NCBI GenBank assembly: GCA_022450045.1
Contig: JAKURD010000017.1
Coordinates: forward strand, 1-64,000
Source of the DNA: Gracilimonas sp.
GTDB taxonomy: Bacteria > Bacteroidota > Rhodothermia > Balneolales > Balneolaceae
Direction: 5' to 3'
DNA length: 64,000 nt
The position numbers and the translations under genes were made by a program. Every line of letters starts with the position of its first letter. The stretch's first letter is position 1. A model generated the notes under the pieces. The model saw only the letters and a list, made by a program, of their open reading frames with translations, was not told the origin of the DNA and made no database searches. This document shows positions 17,016 through 24,834 of this stretch, piece after piece.

Positions 17016-17184
17016 CGGCTGGCAATCCAGTGCTTCGCAGATAGCCTCAAGAGTGGAAAACCGAATGGCTTTAGCTTTTCCTGTTTTCGGGATGGAAAGG
17101 TTAGACATGGTGACCTACTTCCTCCGAAAGCTCGGTAAGACTCATCTTCCGCTTGGCTAAGATCACGTTCAGGCAGAGGAAGGT
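17013..17184 (-). pseudogene. XRE/Cro-type HTH regulator remnant (YozG-like), frameshifted and truncated
   Basis: On the minus strand, CLNVILAKRKMSLTELSEEVG reads in one frame. After a 2-base loss (GGTCACCATG where GGTATCACCATG is expected), MSNLSIPKTGKAKAIRFSTL and EAICEALDCQPG follow in another frame. This matches the small single-domain HTH regulators with NLS-LKTGKAKAIRFSTLEAIC. The frame ends at CAGCCGGGA, which coincides with the edge of repeat B4, so the last residues appear to have been lost when the repeat arrived. No start codon in good context is visible. Confidence 0.7.
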
Positions 17185-17756
17185 AGATGAATCATATGGT
17201 TCGCATGAGGGATGAATAACTCAACTATAATATATTTTCGTTACAAAACGATGTTCTTGAGTATTTCCGACTATAGGAGAATAAAGTAAATTGAGGTCCT
17301 CTCGCGGCGAAGGCCTGAGATCTGATAGCGTGATTAGGAATCAACTGTTGATTTTAAGGCAGTACTTAGATTTCCGCCTTCACCGGAATGACCGTGGATG
17401 GGCAGGATGTGTAATTCGTCAAATGGCCGCATCAATTTACGTGCCCTGGATTACGACCTCATCTTTCTTCTCCTTCACAAGGAGAAGGACGCTTATAAGT
17501 ATTTCATACTATGAAAAGATTTATTCGGCGAAACTATGTGTAATCCTCCGCTAGAATCAGCGAGCAAAAAGGAGGTGGATTCGACGTTATGTTTCACGCA
17601 AAGGCCCGCAGATGAAACGCAGAGCTGCGCGGGTGTGATGAGTGTAAATAATTAGCTCGGGAATTTTCTATTATATAAGAAAAGTCCTTTAGGGCCTTCA
17701 GAAAAAACTGGCGAGATTCAGATCTCCGTCTTCGCGGGTATGACCTTGGGAAAAAA
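17185..17756. other. Intergenic region without recognised gene
   Basis: Both strands were read and no ORF with recognisable protein character was found. Pieces of GTCAT-type dispersed repeats occur, for example CTTCACCGGAATGACC near 17385 and CGTCTTCGCGGGTATGACC near 17732. A possible small hairpin with TCCTCCGCT and AGCGAG arms lies near 17540. Confidence 0.4.
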
Positions 17757-17836
17757 TATCCAATAACCAATATCCAACACGGAATACCCAAGTTTGTTCA
17801 CTTGGGCGTTGGGAGTTCTGTGTTGGATGTTCGAGG
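17757..17836. repeat. Repeat family C, copy next to amn
   Basis: AATATCCAATAACCAATATC, CCAACACGGAATACCCAAG, then CACTTGGGCGTTGGGAGTTC and TGTGTTGGATGTTCGAG. The amn stop codon (TAG, minus strand) lies two bases from its right edge. Confidence 0.6.
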
Positions 17837-17838
17837 TT

Positions 17839-19020
17839 CTACTCGGTCCCACCCATTAACGGTTCATTAAACGCACGGATGCTGGAGTTGGGCAATCCTT
17901 CCGGGTAATTATCCTTTACCATCTGGAGGGCATCGATCACCATTTTGAGGTGGAGTTCTTTGGAGTTTTGGTAGAATGACTGTGCATGTTCAGAAAGTTT
18001 GGGTTTTCCGTGGAGGGGCTTGTCACTTACGCAAAGAAGAGTAGCATGGGGAATACGATATCGAAAGCCATTGGTAGCTACGGTAGAAGATTCCATATCA
18101 ATGGCAACGCTTCGGCTCATATGAATTTCTTCAACGGTGCGCGCTTTTGAGAATTCCCAGTTTCGGTTGGCTGTGGTGTACACGGTTCCAATACGGTGAG
18201 TCATTTCATTTTGGTCCATAACTTCCTGCATGTATCGGTTCAGGATGTAATTAGGCGAGATAGGGATTCCAATCGGGAAAAGGTCATCCAGTACTTTATC
18301 AGCGCGGTAATATCCGTTGGCAAGCACAAAATCGCCAATATCCTGGTGATTACGCAATCCACCGCAGTGACCGACCATCACCATGGCATCCGGTCGTAAA
18401 ACGCCCACATGATCGGTAATGGTTTTAGCGTTAGATGGTCCCACCCCGATGTTCACCAATGTAAGGCCGGAGTTGTTCTCCATCTTGTGATGGTAGGCCG
18501 GCATCTGAACACCTCCACGGGCCGGTTTCTCGCAGTCGGGGAACATCTCCAGAAAAACTTCCACGTGCATATCATAATTGGTAAATAGAATGTATCGCTG
18601 AAAATCTTCTGGCTTGGTGCCGGTATAATGTTGCAGGCGGTCGAGGGAGATATCGATCCGTTCTGCGCGGAACAGGAACAGTTTCTTTTGGGTGATGTCC
18701 CAATCACTTTCATCCAAATTATCAAAGAGATCCGGATTATTCATTGCCAAGGCCTCCCGGGAAGGCTTTACAAATACTGTTGCACCATTATCCACCAACC
18801 GCTCAATTTCACGCTTCAAATACCAGCGGTATGCGGCGGGCTGAGCAAGCTCTCCATCTATGACAGGATTGTGCTTACTCCAGGTGCGCTCAACGATCAG
18901 CTTAGGATATTTTCCTGAAGCATAAATTTCTTCCATCAAATCGCACGCTTTAACAATAGCTTTTTTAAGTTCTTTCTCCGAGGAAAATTGATCTTTAACC
19001 AATTTGAGCGTTTCTGACAT
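17839..19020 (-). CDS. amn: AMP nucleosidase
   Basis: This 393-residue enzyme hydrolyses AMP to adenine and ribose 5-phosphate, linking AMP level to purine salvage. The N-terminal alpha/beta domain is AMP-nucleosidase specific (DLMEEIYASGKYPKL, RWYLKREIERLVDNGATVFV). The C-terminal part is a nucleoside-phosphorylase fold, with LVNIGVGPSNAKTITDHVGV, MVGHCGGLRNHQDIGDFVLA and SVAIDMESSTVATNGFRYR, which carries the E-S-ATN catalytic stretch. It is shorter than the E. coli enzyme (about 480 aa) but normal for the Bacteroidota form. Its start codon lies only 2 nt from that of the divergent NUDIX gene, so its promoter must lie within the neighbour's coding sequence or be shared. Confidence 0.94.
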   Translation of the reverse strand: MSETLKLVKDQFSSEKELKKAIVKACDLMEEIYASGKYPKLIVERTWSKHNPVIDGELAQPAAYRWYLKREIERLVDNGATVFVKPSREALAMNNPDLFDNLDESDWDITQKKLFLFRAERIDISLDRLQHYTGTKPEDFQRYILFTNYDMHVEVFLEMFPDCEKPARGGVQMPAYHHKMENNSGLTLVNIGVGPSNAKTITDHVGVLRPDAMVMVGHCGGLRNHQDIGDFVLANGYYRADKVLDDLFPIGIPISPNYILNRYMQEVMDQNEMTHRIGTVYTTANRNWEFSKARTVEEIHMSRSVAIDMESSTVATNGFRYRIPHATLLCVSDKPLHGKPKLSEHAQSFYQNSKELHLKMVIDALQMVKDNYPEGLPNSSIRAFNEPLMGGTE

Positions 19021-19022
19021 TT

Positions 19023-19598
19023 ATGAAAAACCGTGATTTTAAATTTACAATTGAGCCGTGGGTCACCACGAATGAAGAACTTAAATATACGACGAATATC
19101 TTCAAACTTTTAAGTCGTAATATGAAGTTAGAGTCCGAGAGGAAAGAAGCCCGGTTTTCAATTATTGAGGCGCCCGAATGGATGAATGTGATTCCGCTTA
19201 CTCCAGAAAATAAAGTCGTATTGGTAGAACAATATCGCTATGGCATTGAAGCGCCGACCCTGGAACTGCCCGGCGGCATGGTGGACCCCGGTGAAACCCA
19301 TGACGAAACGGCCAAAAGGGAACTTTTGGAAGAAACCGGATTTGCGGGCGATGAATGGCATTATTTGGGAAGTGTAAGTTCAAATCCCGCTTTTTTGACA
19401 AACTATACACATCTATATGTAGTGAAAAACTGTCGTAAAATTCAGGAACAGAAATTAGATGGAAACGAACGCATCAACGTGCACCTACTGCCGCTGGATG
19501 ATTTTCTGGAAATGGTGCAGGAAGGTACGGTTCACCATTCGTTAGTGGTGGCAGCTGTGGCAAAATTTTTACTGTGGGAACGTACTTCGGCTCGCTGA
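19023..19598 (+). CDS. NUDIX hydrolase (ADP-ribose pyrophosphatase-like)
   Basis: This 191-residue NUDIX protein has the box GGMVDPGETHDETAKRELLE with ETGF at about 84-107, matching GX5EX7REUXEEXGU. The N-terminal half, NEELKYTTNIFKLLSRN and EAPEWMNVIPLTPENKVVLVEQYRYG, is typical of ADP-ribose/NDP-sugar pyrophosphatases, which supports the start at 19023. SSNPAFLTNYTHLYVVKN after the box is also family-like. The preferred substrate cannot be read from sequence. It is divergent from amn with a 2-nt gap. Both enzymes would yield ribose 5-phosphate if this one acts on ADP-ribose, so a functional link is possible. Confidence 0.88.
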   Translation: MKNRDFKFTIEPWVTTNEELKYTTNIFKLLSRNMKLESERKEARFSIIEAPEWMNVIPLTPENKVVLVEQYRYGIEAPTLELPGGMVDPGETHDETAKRELLEETGFAGDEWHYLGSVSSNPAFLTNYTHLYVVKNCRKIQEQKLDGNERINVHLLPLDDFLEMVQEGTVHHSLVVAAVAKFLLWERTSAR

Positions 19599-19612
19599 GG
19601 TGACAGGGGTTT

Positions 19613-19837
19613 TCAAGAAGCTTTCTCAAGCCGTTCGGCCAGCCACACCTTAATGATGGATTGACGTGTAACACCCAATCGTTTGGCTTCCTGATCCAAA
19701 AGTTCAACCATCCATAAAGGGATATCAACATTTACTCTTTTCAGATCCTGAGAAGAACGCTTGGCTTTTTTGATATCGAGCATCTAAGTGATATCCTCAG
19801 CGGGGTCAAATCTTTCATCAAATTCAGAGGCTTTCAT
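19613..19837 (-). pseudogene. RHH/CopG (BrnA-like) antitoxin gene with in-frame amber codon
   Basis: The natural start appears to be ATG at 19837, preceded by AGGAGG. It gives MKASEFDERFDPAEDIT, then TAG at 19784-19786, then ATG at 19783 continues in frame: MLDIKKAKRSSQDLKRVNVD, then IPLWMVELLDQEAKRLGVTR and QSIIKVWLAERLEKAS. The whole resembles MKA-EFDE-FD-GEDI...KRVNVD-P-WMV-SLD-EA-RLGVTRQSIIKVW antitoxins. Either it is a nonsense mutant or translation restarts at the ATG directly after the TAG, giving a 56-residue DNA-binding part. No toxin gene remains next to it. Confidence 0.7.
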
Positions 19838-19905
19838 AAAGTTCCATCTCCTCCTCGCGAGATCTTCGAATATGGTGGCTTTTACAATTCAATTAAAGTT
19901 AAAAT

Positions 19906-20073
19906 AACGTGAGTTCGAGATAAGAACTAAGTTAAAAGGACAAAAATGGATGCTTGTGGGCACCCAAGCTTGTTCTTAACCCAATCCAGCATCCTGCGCC
20001 TGCACCATCGATCAGCCCATCCATTAGACGGATCTTGCAGCTATTCTAACATTCTTTATCTCGAATTCACGTT
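19906..20073. mobile_element. MITE-like repeat family A, short copy A3
   Basis: AACGTGAGTTCGAGATAA on the left and TTATCTCGAATTCACGTT on the right, flanked by AAAAT on both sides (19901-19905 and 20074-20078). At 168 bp it is the shortest complete copy. It contains GGGCACCCAAGCTTGTTC and CCTGCGCCTGCACCATCGAT as in A2, but lacks the central part. It is the clearest example of the terminal repeat plus target duplication structure. Confidence 0.75.
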
Positions 20074-20119
20074 AAAATAGTAATGTCTGGTCGATTAGCT
20101 GAATCTGTGTTCTGTTAAA

Positions 20120-20380
20120 TTAAGATACAATTGGTATAATCTCTTTCTTTAAAGAATCGCCAACTTCATCATAAGTTACTTCCAGTTCGTAGCGGTCTTG
20201 AAGCCGCAGCCAAAATTCAGGGGAGGTCTTTAGGGCAAGCCCAAAACGAATGGCAGTATCTCCGGTGATGGCGCGTTTCCCATTTACAATTTGGTTTATC
20301 CGATTGGCCGGTACTTTTATAATTCGGGCAAATTCACGTTGAGAGATGTTCATTGGATCCAAAAACTCTTCTTTTAACAT
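20120..20380 (-). CDS. higA: HigA-type antitoxin (XRE family)
   Basis: This 86-residue protein, from the first ATG, is an XRE helix-turn-helix antitoxin of the HigA/VapI group. The HTH spans about 11-35, with ISQREFARIIKVPANRINQI and then VNGKRAITGDTAIRFGLALK. PEFWLRLQDRYELE is the family's conserved C-terminal motif. Homologues usually start further upstream with KKLAPVHPGE, and that sequence is present in frame here (IIKKLAPVHPGE) but without ATG, GTG or TTG. Either an ATT start is used or translation begins at the internal ATG at 20380. The cognate higB upstream is frameshifted. Confidence 0.82.
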   Translation of the reverse strand: MLKEEFLDPMNISQREFARIIKVPANRINQIVNGKRAITGDTAIRFGLALKTSPEFWLRLQDRYELEVTYDEVGDSLKKEIIPIVS

Positions 20381-20423
20381 CTCACCTGGGTGAACAGGAG
20401 CTAACTTTTTAATGATTTCCTAA

Positions 20424-20688
20424 TTAATGATAATCTATAATTTCAACATTGAACGCATCACTGTCTTTCCATTCAAAACATATTCGCCATTGCTGATTGA
20501 TGCGAATACTATGCTGCCCTTCACGGTCGCCTTTCAATCTCTCAAGTCGATTTCCGTGCGGAGAGCGCAGTTCTTCAAGTTCATTCATCAAATCGATCTG
20601 ATCTTCGCTGAATGTCTTCTGGAATTTTCTTTGAATAATTTTGATTAAAGATCTTTTCAGTTTCTTTATCAGCGAAGGACTTTATCAT
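20424..20688 (-). pseudogene. higB: HigB-type toxin, frameshifted
   Basis: The ATG at 20688 begins MIKSFADKETEKIFNQNYSK and continues KIPEDIQRRSDRFDE to a stop. The next frame continues with MNELEELRSPHGNRLERLKG, DREGQHSIRINQQWRICFEW and KDSDAFNVEIIDYH. Together these make a typical HigB/RelE-like mRNA interferase of about 90 residues, with the N-terminal FADKETE and C-terminal SIRIN-QWRICFEW motifs. The 265-nt span is one base out of register, so the toxin should be dead. The intact antitoxin lies immediately downstream, as expected for higBA order. Confidence 0.78.
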
Positions 20689-21024
20689 AAGTATCTGTGT
20701 TACGTTACTCGTAACGATTTAGTATTCAATATTTATTTTTCCAATTAAAATGGATTGTAATTGTTTAAATAAACTAAGGGGACGTACACATTGTTAGGTA
20801 TAAACGGGAGGTTCCTGCAGGCATTCCGAACGAGAAGGTGAGAAGGGATCCATCCCTATCCTCGTGCCTGTTACCTTGCGCCGGCACGGAGAACCACGGC
20901 TTTTCATCAACAAAATAAATCTACCATATCAACAGATCGGATCACAAAACTACTGAAACCGAACGATTCCCTTCTTACTTTCAGTTACCATATCCCATCA
21001 ACAAAGAATAAATAAACTAACATT
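20689..21024. other. Intergenic region without recognised gene
   Basis: A short palindrome, GTTACTCGTAAC, lies near 20705. No ORF or RNA gene was recognised. The last 40 bases before the peroxiredoxin ATG are A/T-rich (ACAAAGAATAAATAAACTAA) and probably contain its leader. Confidence 0.35.
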
Positions 21025-21501
21025 ATGATTGAACAAGGCACAAAGGCGGATCTTGATTTCACAATAAAAGCTGTTCAAAACGGAGAAGAAAAAGAGATCA
21101 ACTTCAAAGACCTGCTGGACAAGCCAACCATCGTATCTGTTTATATGAAGAACAACACCAGTGGCTGTGACCGGCAAACCAAAGACCTGGCCGATGAAGC
21201 TGAGTGGTTTACTGAAAAAGGATATAATCTCGTGGCCATAAGTAAAGACACTTGTGGTTCTCACAAACGCTATGCTGAAAAGCAAGACATCGATTTTACT
21301 CTCGTTTCAGATCCTGAGTATAAGTTTGCGGAAGCCACCGATTCTGTAGTTGAAAAAAAGATGTATGGAAAGACTTTTACGGGTCCCTCTCGTTCGGCCT
21401 TTGTTATTGATACAGATGGTACTATTTTGGGAACTATCAAAAAAGTGAATACCAAAGACCACGCCGGAGAGTTGAAAGAGCTGGTCGAACAATTGAATTA
21501 A
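21025..21501 (+). CDS. Peroxiredoxin (BCP/AhpC-TSA-like)
   Basis: This 158-residue thioredoxin-fold peroxiredoxin would reduce peroxides using a thiol partner. The peroxidatic site is in MKNNTSGCDRQTKDL with Cys48; the usual PxxxTxxC is replaced by NNTSGC, so the proline is absent. A second Cys77 in ISKDTCGSHKRYAEK could be the resolving residue, placed roughly as in 2-Cys BCP proteins. FTLVSDPEYKFAEA and GPSRSAFVIDTDGTI are typical of the family. No signal peptide, so cytoplasmic. The topA gene follows after 13 nt on the same strand and may share its transcript. Confidence 0.85.
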   Translation: MIEQGTKADLDFTIKAVQNGEEKEINFKDLLDKPTIVSVYMKNNTSGCDRQTKDLADEAEWFTEKGYNLVAISKDTCGSHKRYAEKQDIDFTLVSDPEYKFAEATDSVVEKKMYGKTFTGPSRSAFVIDTDGTILGTIKKVNTKDHAGELKELVEQLN

Positions 21502-21514
21502 TCCCTGTTTTTAC

Positions 21515-24061
21515 ATGAAAAGTCTCGTAATTGTAGAGTCCCCTACGAAAACTAAAACCATCAAAAAATACCTGCCCGATGGGTATATAGTGGATTCCTC
21601 TATGGGTCACATTCGTGACCTCCCTTCCTCTGCCAAAGAAATTCCCGCCAAATATAAAAAAGAGAGCTGGTCGAATTTAGGCATCAATGTGGACGACCGT
21701 TTTGATCCCTTGTATGTGATTCCGTCTTCAAAAAAGAAAGTGGTCACGAGACTCAAGAAATTGCTCAAAGATGCAGATGAATTAATCCTCGCTACGGATG
21801 AGGATCGTGAGGGAGAAGCAATTTCATGGCACTTACTTGAGATCCTGAAGCCCAAAGTTCCGGTGAAGCGCATGGTGTTTCGTGAGATTACCAAAGAAGC
21901 CGTATTGAATGCTCTTGAAAATACCCGCGATATTGACATGAACTTAGTTCATGCCCAGGAAACACGACGCATTTTGGATCGCCTGGCAGGATATACTGTT
22001 TCGCCATTGTTGTGGAAAAAGATCTCCCCCGGTCTTTCAGCAGGGCGTGTACAATCGGTAGCTGTTGAGTTCCTTGTTGAACGCGAACGCGAACGCATGA
22101 AGTTCAAAAGCGCGACCTATTATGATTTGAAGGCACAGCTTCATAAAGAAAGAGATAAAGACAAGTTTGATGCGGATCTCACACATCTCAACGGAAAGCG
22201 CCTGGCCAGCGGTAAAGATTTTGATGAAAATACCGGCAAGCTCAAGAAACCTGATTCCGTTGTTTTGCTGGATGAGGCTAAAGCCAAGGATCTGGTTGAT
22301 GATCTGAAAGAAGCCAACTGGTCAGTCATTAATGTGGATGTAAAAACGCAGAAGCGAAATCCATCTCCTCCATTTATTACCTCGACACTTCAGCAGGAAG
22401 CCAACCGTAAATTCGGTTTCTCTGCACGCGACACGATGAGTGTGGCTCAGAAATTATATGAAAAAGGTTTTATCACCTATATGCGTACCGATTCCACCCA
22501 ACTATCGGGGCAGGCGATTGGAGCAGCCCGCGATGCGGTGACTGAGGAATATGGCGAAGAATATTTATTTGAGCGAGTCAGAAATTACAGTAAGAAAGGG
22601 AAGTCGGCACAGGAAGCTCACGAGGCTATTCGTCCTTCAGGATCAAGATTTGTGAAACCTGATAAAGCGGGATTACGTGATCGTGAATTTAAATTATACG
22701 ACCTGATCTGGAAGCGAACTATTGCTACCCAGATGGCAGAAGCCGAGTTGGAGTTCACCAACGTGACCATCCGTGCTGCCAATAATGGAACGGATGCTGA
22801 TTTCCGTGCAAGCGGTAAAAAGATCTTATTTCCGGGATTTTTCCGTGCGTACGTGGAAGGAAGCGATGATCCGGAAGCGGCACTGGAAAATCAGGAAAAC
22901 TTTCTTCCTGCAATGAACGAAGGCGATGCAACCGCTCTGGATGACCTGAATTTCGTGAGTCATGAAACCAAGCCGCCGGCACGATTTACCGAAGCTACCT
23001 TGGTTAAAGAACTGGAGAAACGCGGTGTTGGCCGGCCAAGTACCTACGCCTCCATTATCAGTACCATTCAGGATCGCGGATATGCCAAAAGTGAAGGAAA
23101 AATGCTGATCCCTACTTTTACCGCTTTTGCAGTTTCATCTCTTCTTGAAAAACATTTTCCTGATCTGGTGAACAGTGATTTTACTTCTGCACTGGAAGAC
23201 AAGCTGGATGCAGTAGCAGCAGGAACTCAGGATCCTGTTAAATATCTTGACGACTATTATAAAGGTGAAAATGGCCTTAAAGCCAAAGTAGATACCCAGG
23301 AAGATAAGATCGATCCCCAGGAAGCTAAATTGCTGGATCTGCCACTGGACGGGCTTGAAGGAATAAAAGTAGCGGTTGGAAGGTTTGGACCATATGCCCG
23401 TATGGAAAAGAATGGTGAGGATGTAACCACATCGCTGCCAAACGACATGGATCCGAGCGACATCACCAAGGAAAAGCTTGAAGAGCTGATCAAGATATCG
23501 GAGGAAGAGGACAAGCCAATCGGGGAAGATCCTAAAACCGGTGATCCAATTTTCTTGCTATCGGGAAGATATGGCCCTTATGTTCAGCGGGGTGAAGTGA
23601 CAGAAGAAAATAAAAAACCGAAGCGCGTTTCCCTGCTAAAAGGCATGGAGCCCAAAGATGTGGATCTGGATCTGGCACTGCAATTATTAGAGCTTCCGCG
23701 TGCATTGGGAGAGCATCCTGAAGATGGTAAAGTGGTAAAAGCAGGTGTTGGTCGTTATGGCCCTTTTGTGGTTCACGACGGAAAATTCAAGTCCATTCCT
23801 AAATCGGACAGCGTATTGGATATTGAGCTTGACCGTGCAGTTGAACTGCTGAAGCAAAAGTCGAACTCACGCCGGGGAAGCAACGAGATCAAAGACCTTG
23901 GAAAACATCCCGAAACAGACAAACCGATCAAAGTTATGACCGGTCGATATGGCCCTTATATCAAACATGGGAAAAAGAATATCAGCTTGCCGAAGGACGA
24001 GACCCCGGAGGATTTTACCATGGATAAAGCGGTGGAGTTGATCAAGGAAAAAGGGAAGTAG
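21515..24061 (+). CDS. topA: DNA topoisomerase I (type IA)
   Basis: This 848-residue type IA topoisomerase relaxes negative supercoils. The Toprim domain is at the N-terminus (MKSLVIVESPTKTKTIKKYL and DEDREGEAISWHLLE, with the acidic DxD-type site). GLSAGRVQSVAVEFLVERE and FITYMRTDSTQLS carry the central domain; the latter has the catalytic Tyr. GVGRPSTYASIISTIQDRGY is also diagnostic. The C-terminal part lacks the four-cysteine zinc fingers of E. coli TopA. It holds four Toprim-associated (topoisomerase C-terminal repeat) units, marked by VGRFGPYARM, SGRYGPYVQRG, GRYGPFVVHDG and TGRYGPYIKHG. That zinc-free form is known from several phyla. Confidence 0.97.
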   Translation: MKSLVIVESPTKTKTIKKYLPDGYIVDSSMGHIRDLPSSAKEIPAKYKKESWSNLGINVDDRFDPLYVIPSSKKKVVTRLKKLLKDADELILATDEDREGEAISWHLLEILKPKVPVKRMVFREITKEAVLNALENTRDIDMNLVHAQETRRILDRLAGYTVSPLLWKKISPGLSAGRVQSVAVEFLVERERERMKFKSATYYDLKAQLHKERDKDKFDADLTHLNGKRLASGKDFDENTGKLKKPDSVVLLDEAKAKDLVDDLKEANWSVINVDVKTQKRNPSPPFITSTLQQEANRKFGFSARDTMSVAQKLYEKGFITYMRTDSTQLSGQAIGAARDAVTEEYGEEYLFERVRNYSKKGKSAQEAHEAIRPSGSRFVKPDKAGLRDREFKLYDLIWKRTIATQMAEAELEFTNVTIRAANNGTDADFRASGKKILFPGFFRAYVEGSDDPEAALENQENFLPAMNEGDATALDDLNFVSHETKPPARFTEATLVKELEKRGVGRPSTYASIISTIQDRGYAKSEGKMLIPTFTAFAVSSLLEKHFPDLVNSDFTSALEDKLDAVAAGTQDPVKYLDDYYKGENGLKAKVDTQEDKIDPQEAKLLDLPLDGLEGIKVAVGRFGPYARMEKNGEDVTTSLPNDMDPSDITKEKLEELIKISEEEDKPIGEDPKTGDPIFLLSGRYGPYVQRGEVTEENKKPKRVSLLKGMEPKDVDLDLALQLLELPRALGEHPEDGKVVKAGVGRYGPFVVHDGKFKSIPKSDSVLDIELDRAVELLKQKSNSRRGSNEIKDLGKHPETDKPIKVMTGRYGPYIKHGKKNISLPKDETPEDFTMDKAVELIKEKGK

Positions 24062-24079
24062 GCTGCAGAAGAACGAAGA

Positions 24080-24186
24080 GGTCATTTTGAGGTTCTCCCG
24101 AAAAGATCTTTACACGCTTTTAAAGCACTGTATCGAAGTTATCCCGTAAAGATTCTTTGTTCCGGGAATTCGGAATCAGAATGACG
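24080..24186. repeat. Inverted-end dispersed repeat between topA and the next gene
   Basis: GGTCATTTTGAGGTTCTCCC at about 24080 and GGAATCAGAATGACGG at its far end form inverted termini like those of family B (GTCAT-CTGAG / CTCAGAATGAC). No coding content was seen in it. Confidence 0.45.
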
Positions 24187-24256
24187 GTGGGTTTAATATT
24201 TTTTTTGTAGATTTATATTCACTACTGTCAAAAATCCAAAGACAGCTTTAAGATCC

Positions 24257-24823
24257 ATGCAAAAACGCAGCGATTTTTATTTTAAATATCCGCCGAATAT
24301 CCACGAGTTGGATCTGGCCACGATGGTGAATATGTATCGCAGCCGGGGTGAGCCCCGTAAGGCCGGTCCGGGACAACAGTTTGCCTGTGCCAAAGATGGC
24401 CATTTGTTAAGAGAAGCAAAGTGGTGGTTTGGGCTGTACTATTCTCAAAAAACCTGGGATGAACTGCTTACTAAAGGCAGTGAAGGATTTCCGCTTACCG
24501 ATGTAGAACTGAATGTATTAGGTATGGTATATATGAGTGAAGATGAGCCGCCACATCGCGAATATGTGGAGAAAAATTCTGGAGTCACTGAAAAGCTTGC
24601 GTACCTGATCGTAAACGACCTACGCTCATTTGGTTTTTTAAACGAGGATGACAGTGGTTTTTTGCGAATCCCGCCAAGGGGAGAAAAAGCATTGCATGGA
24701 ATTGCCCGGCGCATCTACGAAAAACGATTTATGCCGGAAATGCTTAGGACATTCACTCCCGAAGACGAGCCTAAAATTGAGCAAGCCCAAAAAGAAGACA
24801 AAGAACAAACAAGTTTATTTTAG
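24257..24823 (+). CDS. Hypothetical protein, possibly winged-helix
   Basis: This 188-residue soluble protein is not recognised. It begins MQKRSDFYFKYPPNIHELDL, with a basic GEPRKAGPGQQFACAKDG segment and a Trp-rich stretch, LREAKWWFGLYYSQKTWDEL. The middle part, PLTDVELNVLGMVYMSEDEP then AYLIVNDLRSFGFLNEDDSG and FLRIPPRGEKALHGIARRIY, has the helix-helix-wing spacing of a winged-helix domain. The tail is acidic and Gln/Lys-rich. The rlmG gene follows 11 nt later on the same strand, so the two are probably one operon. A nucleic-acid-binding role is only a guess from the layout. Confidence 0.7.
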   Translation: MQKRSDFYFKYPPNIHELDLATMVNMYRSRGEPRKAGPGQQFACAKDGHLLREAKWWFGLYYSQKTWDELLTKGSEGFPLTDVELNVLGMVYMSEDEPPHREYVEKNSGVTEKLAYLIVNDLRSFGFLNEDDSGFLRIPPRGEKALHGIARRIYEKRFMPEMLRTFTPEDEPKIEQAQKEDKEQTSLF

Positions 24824-24834
24824 CTCCTCCTGAC

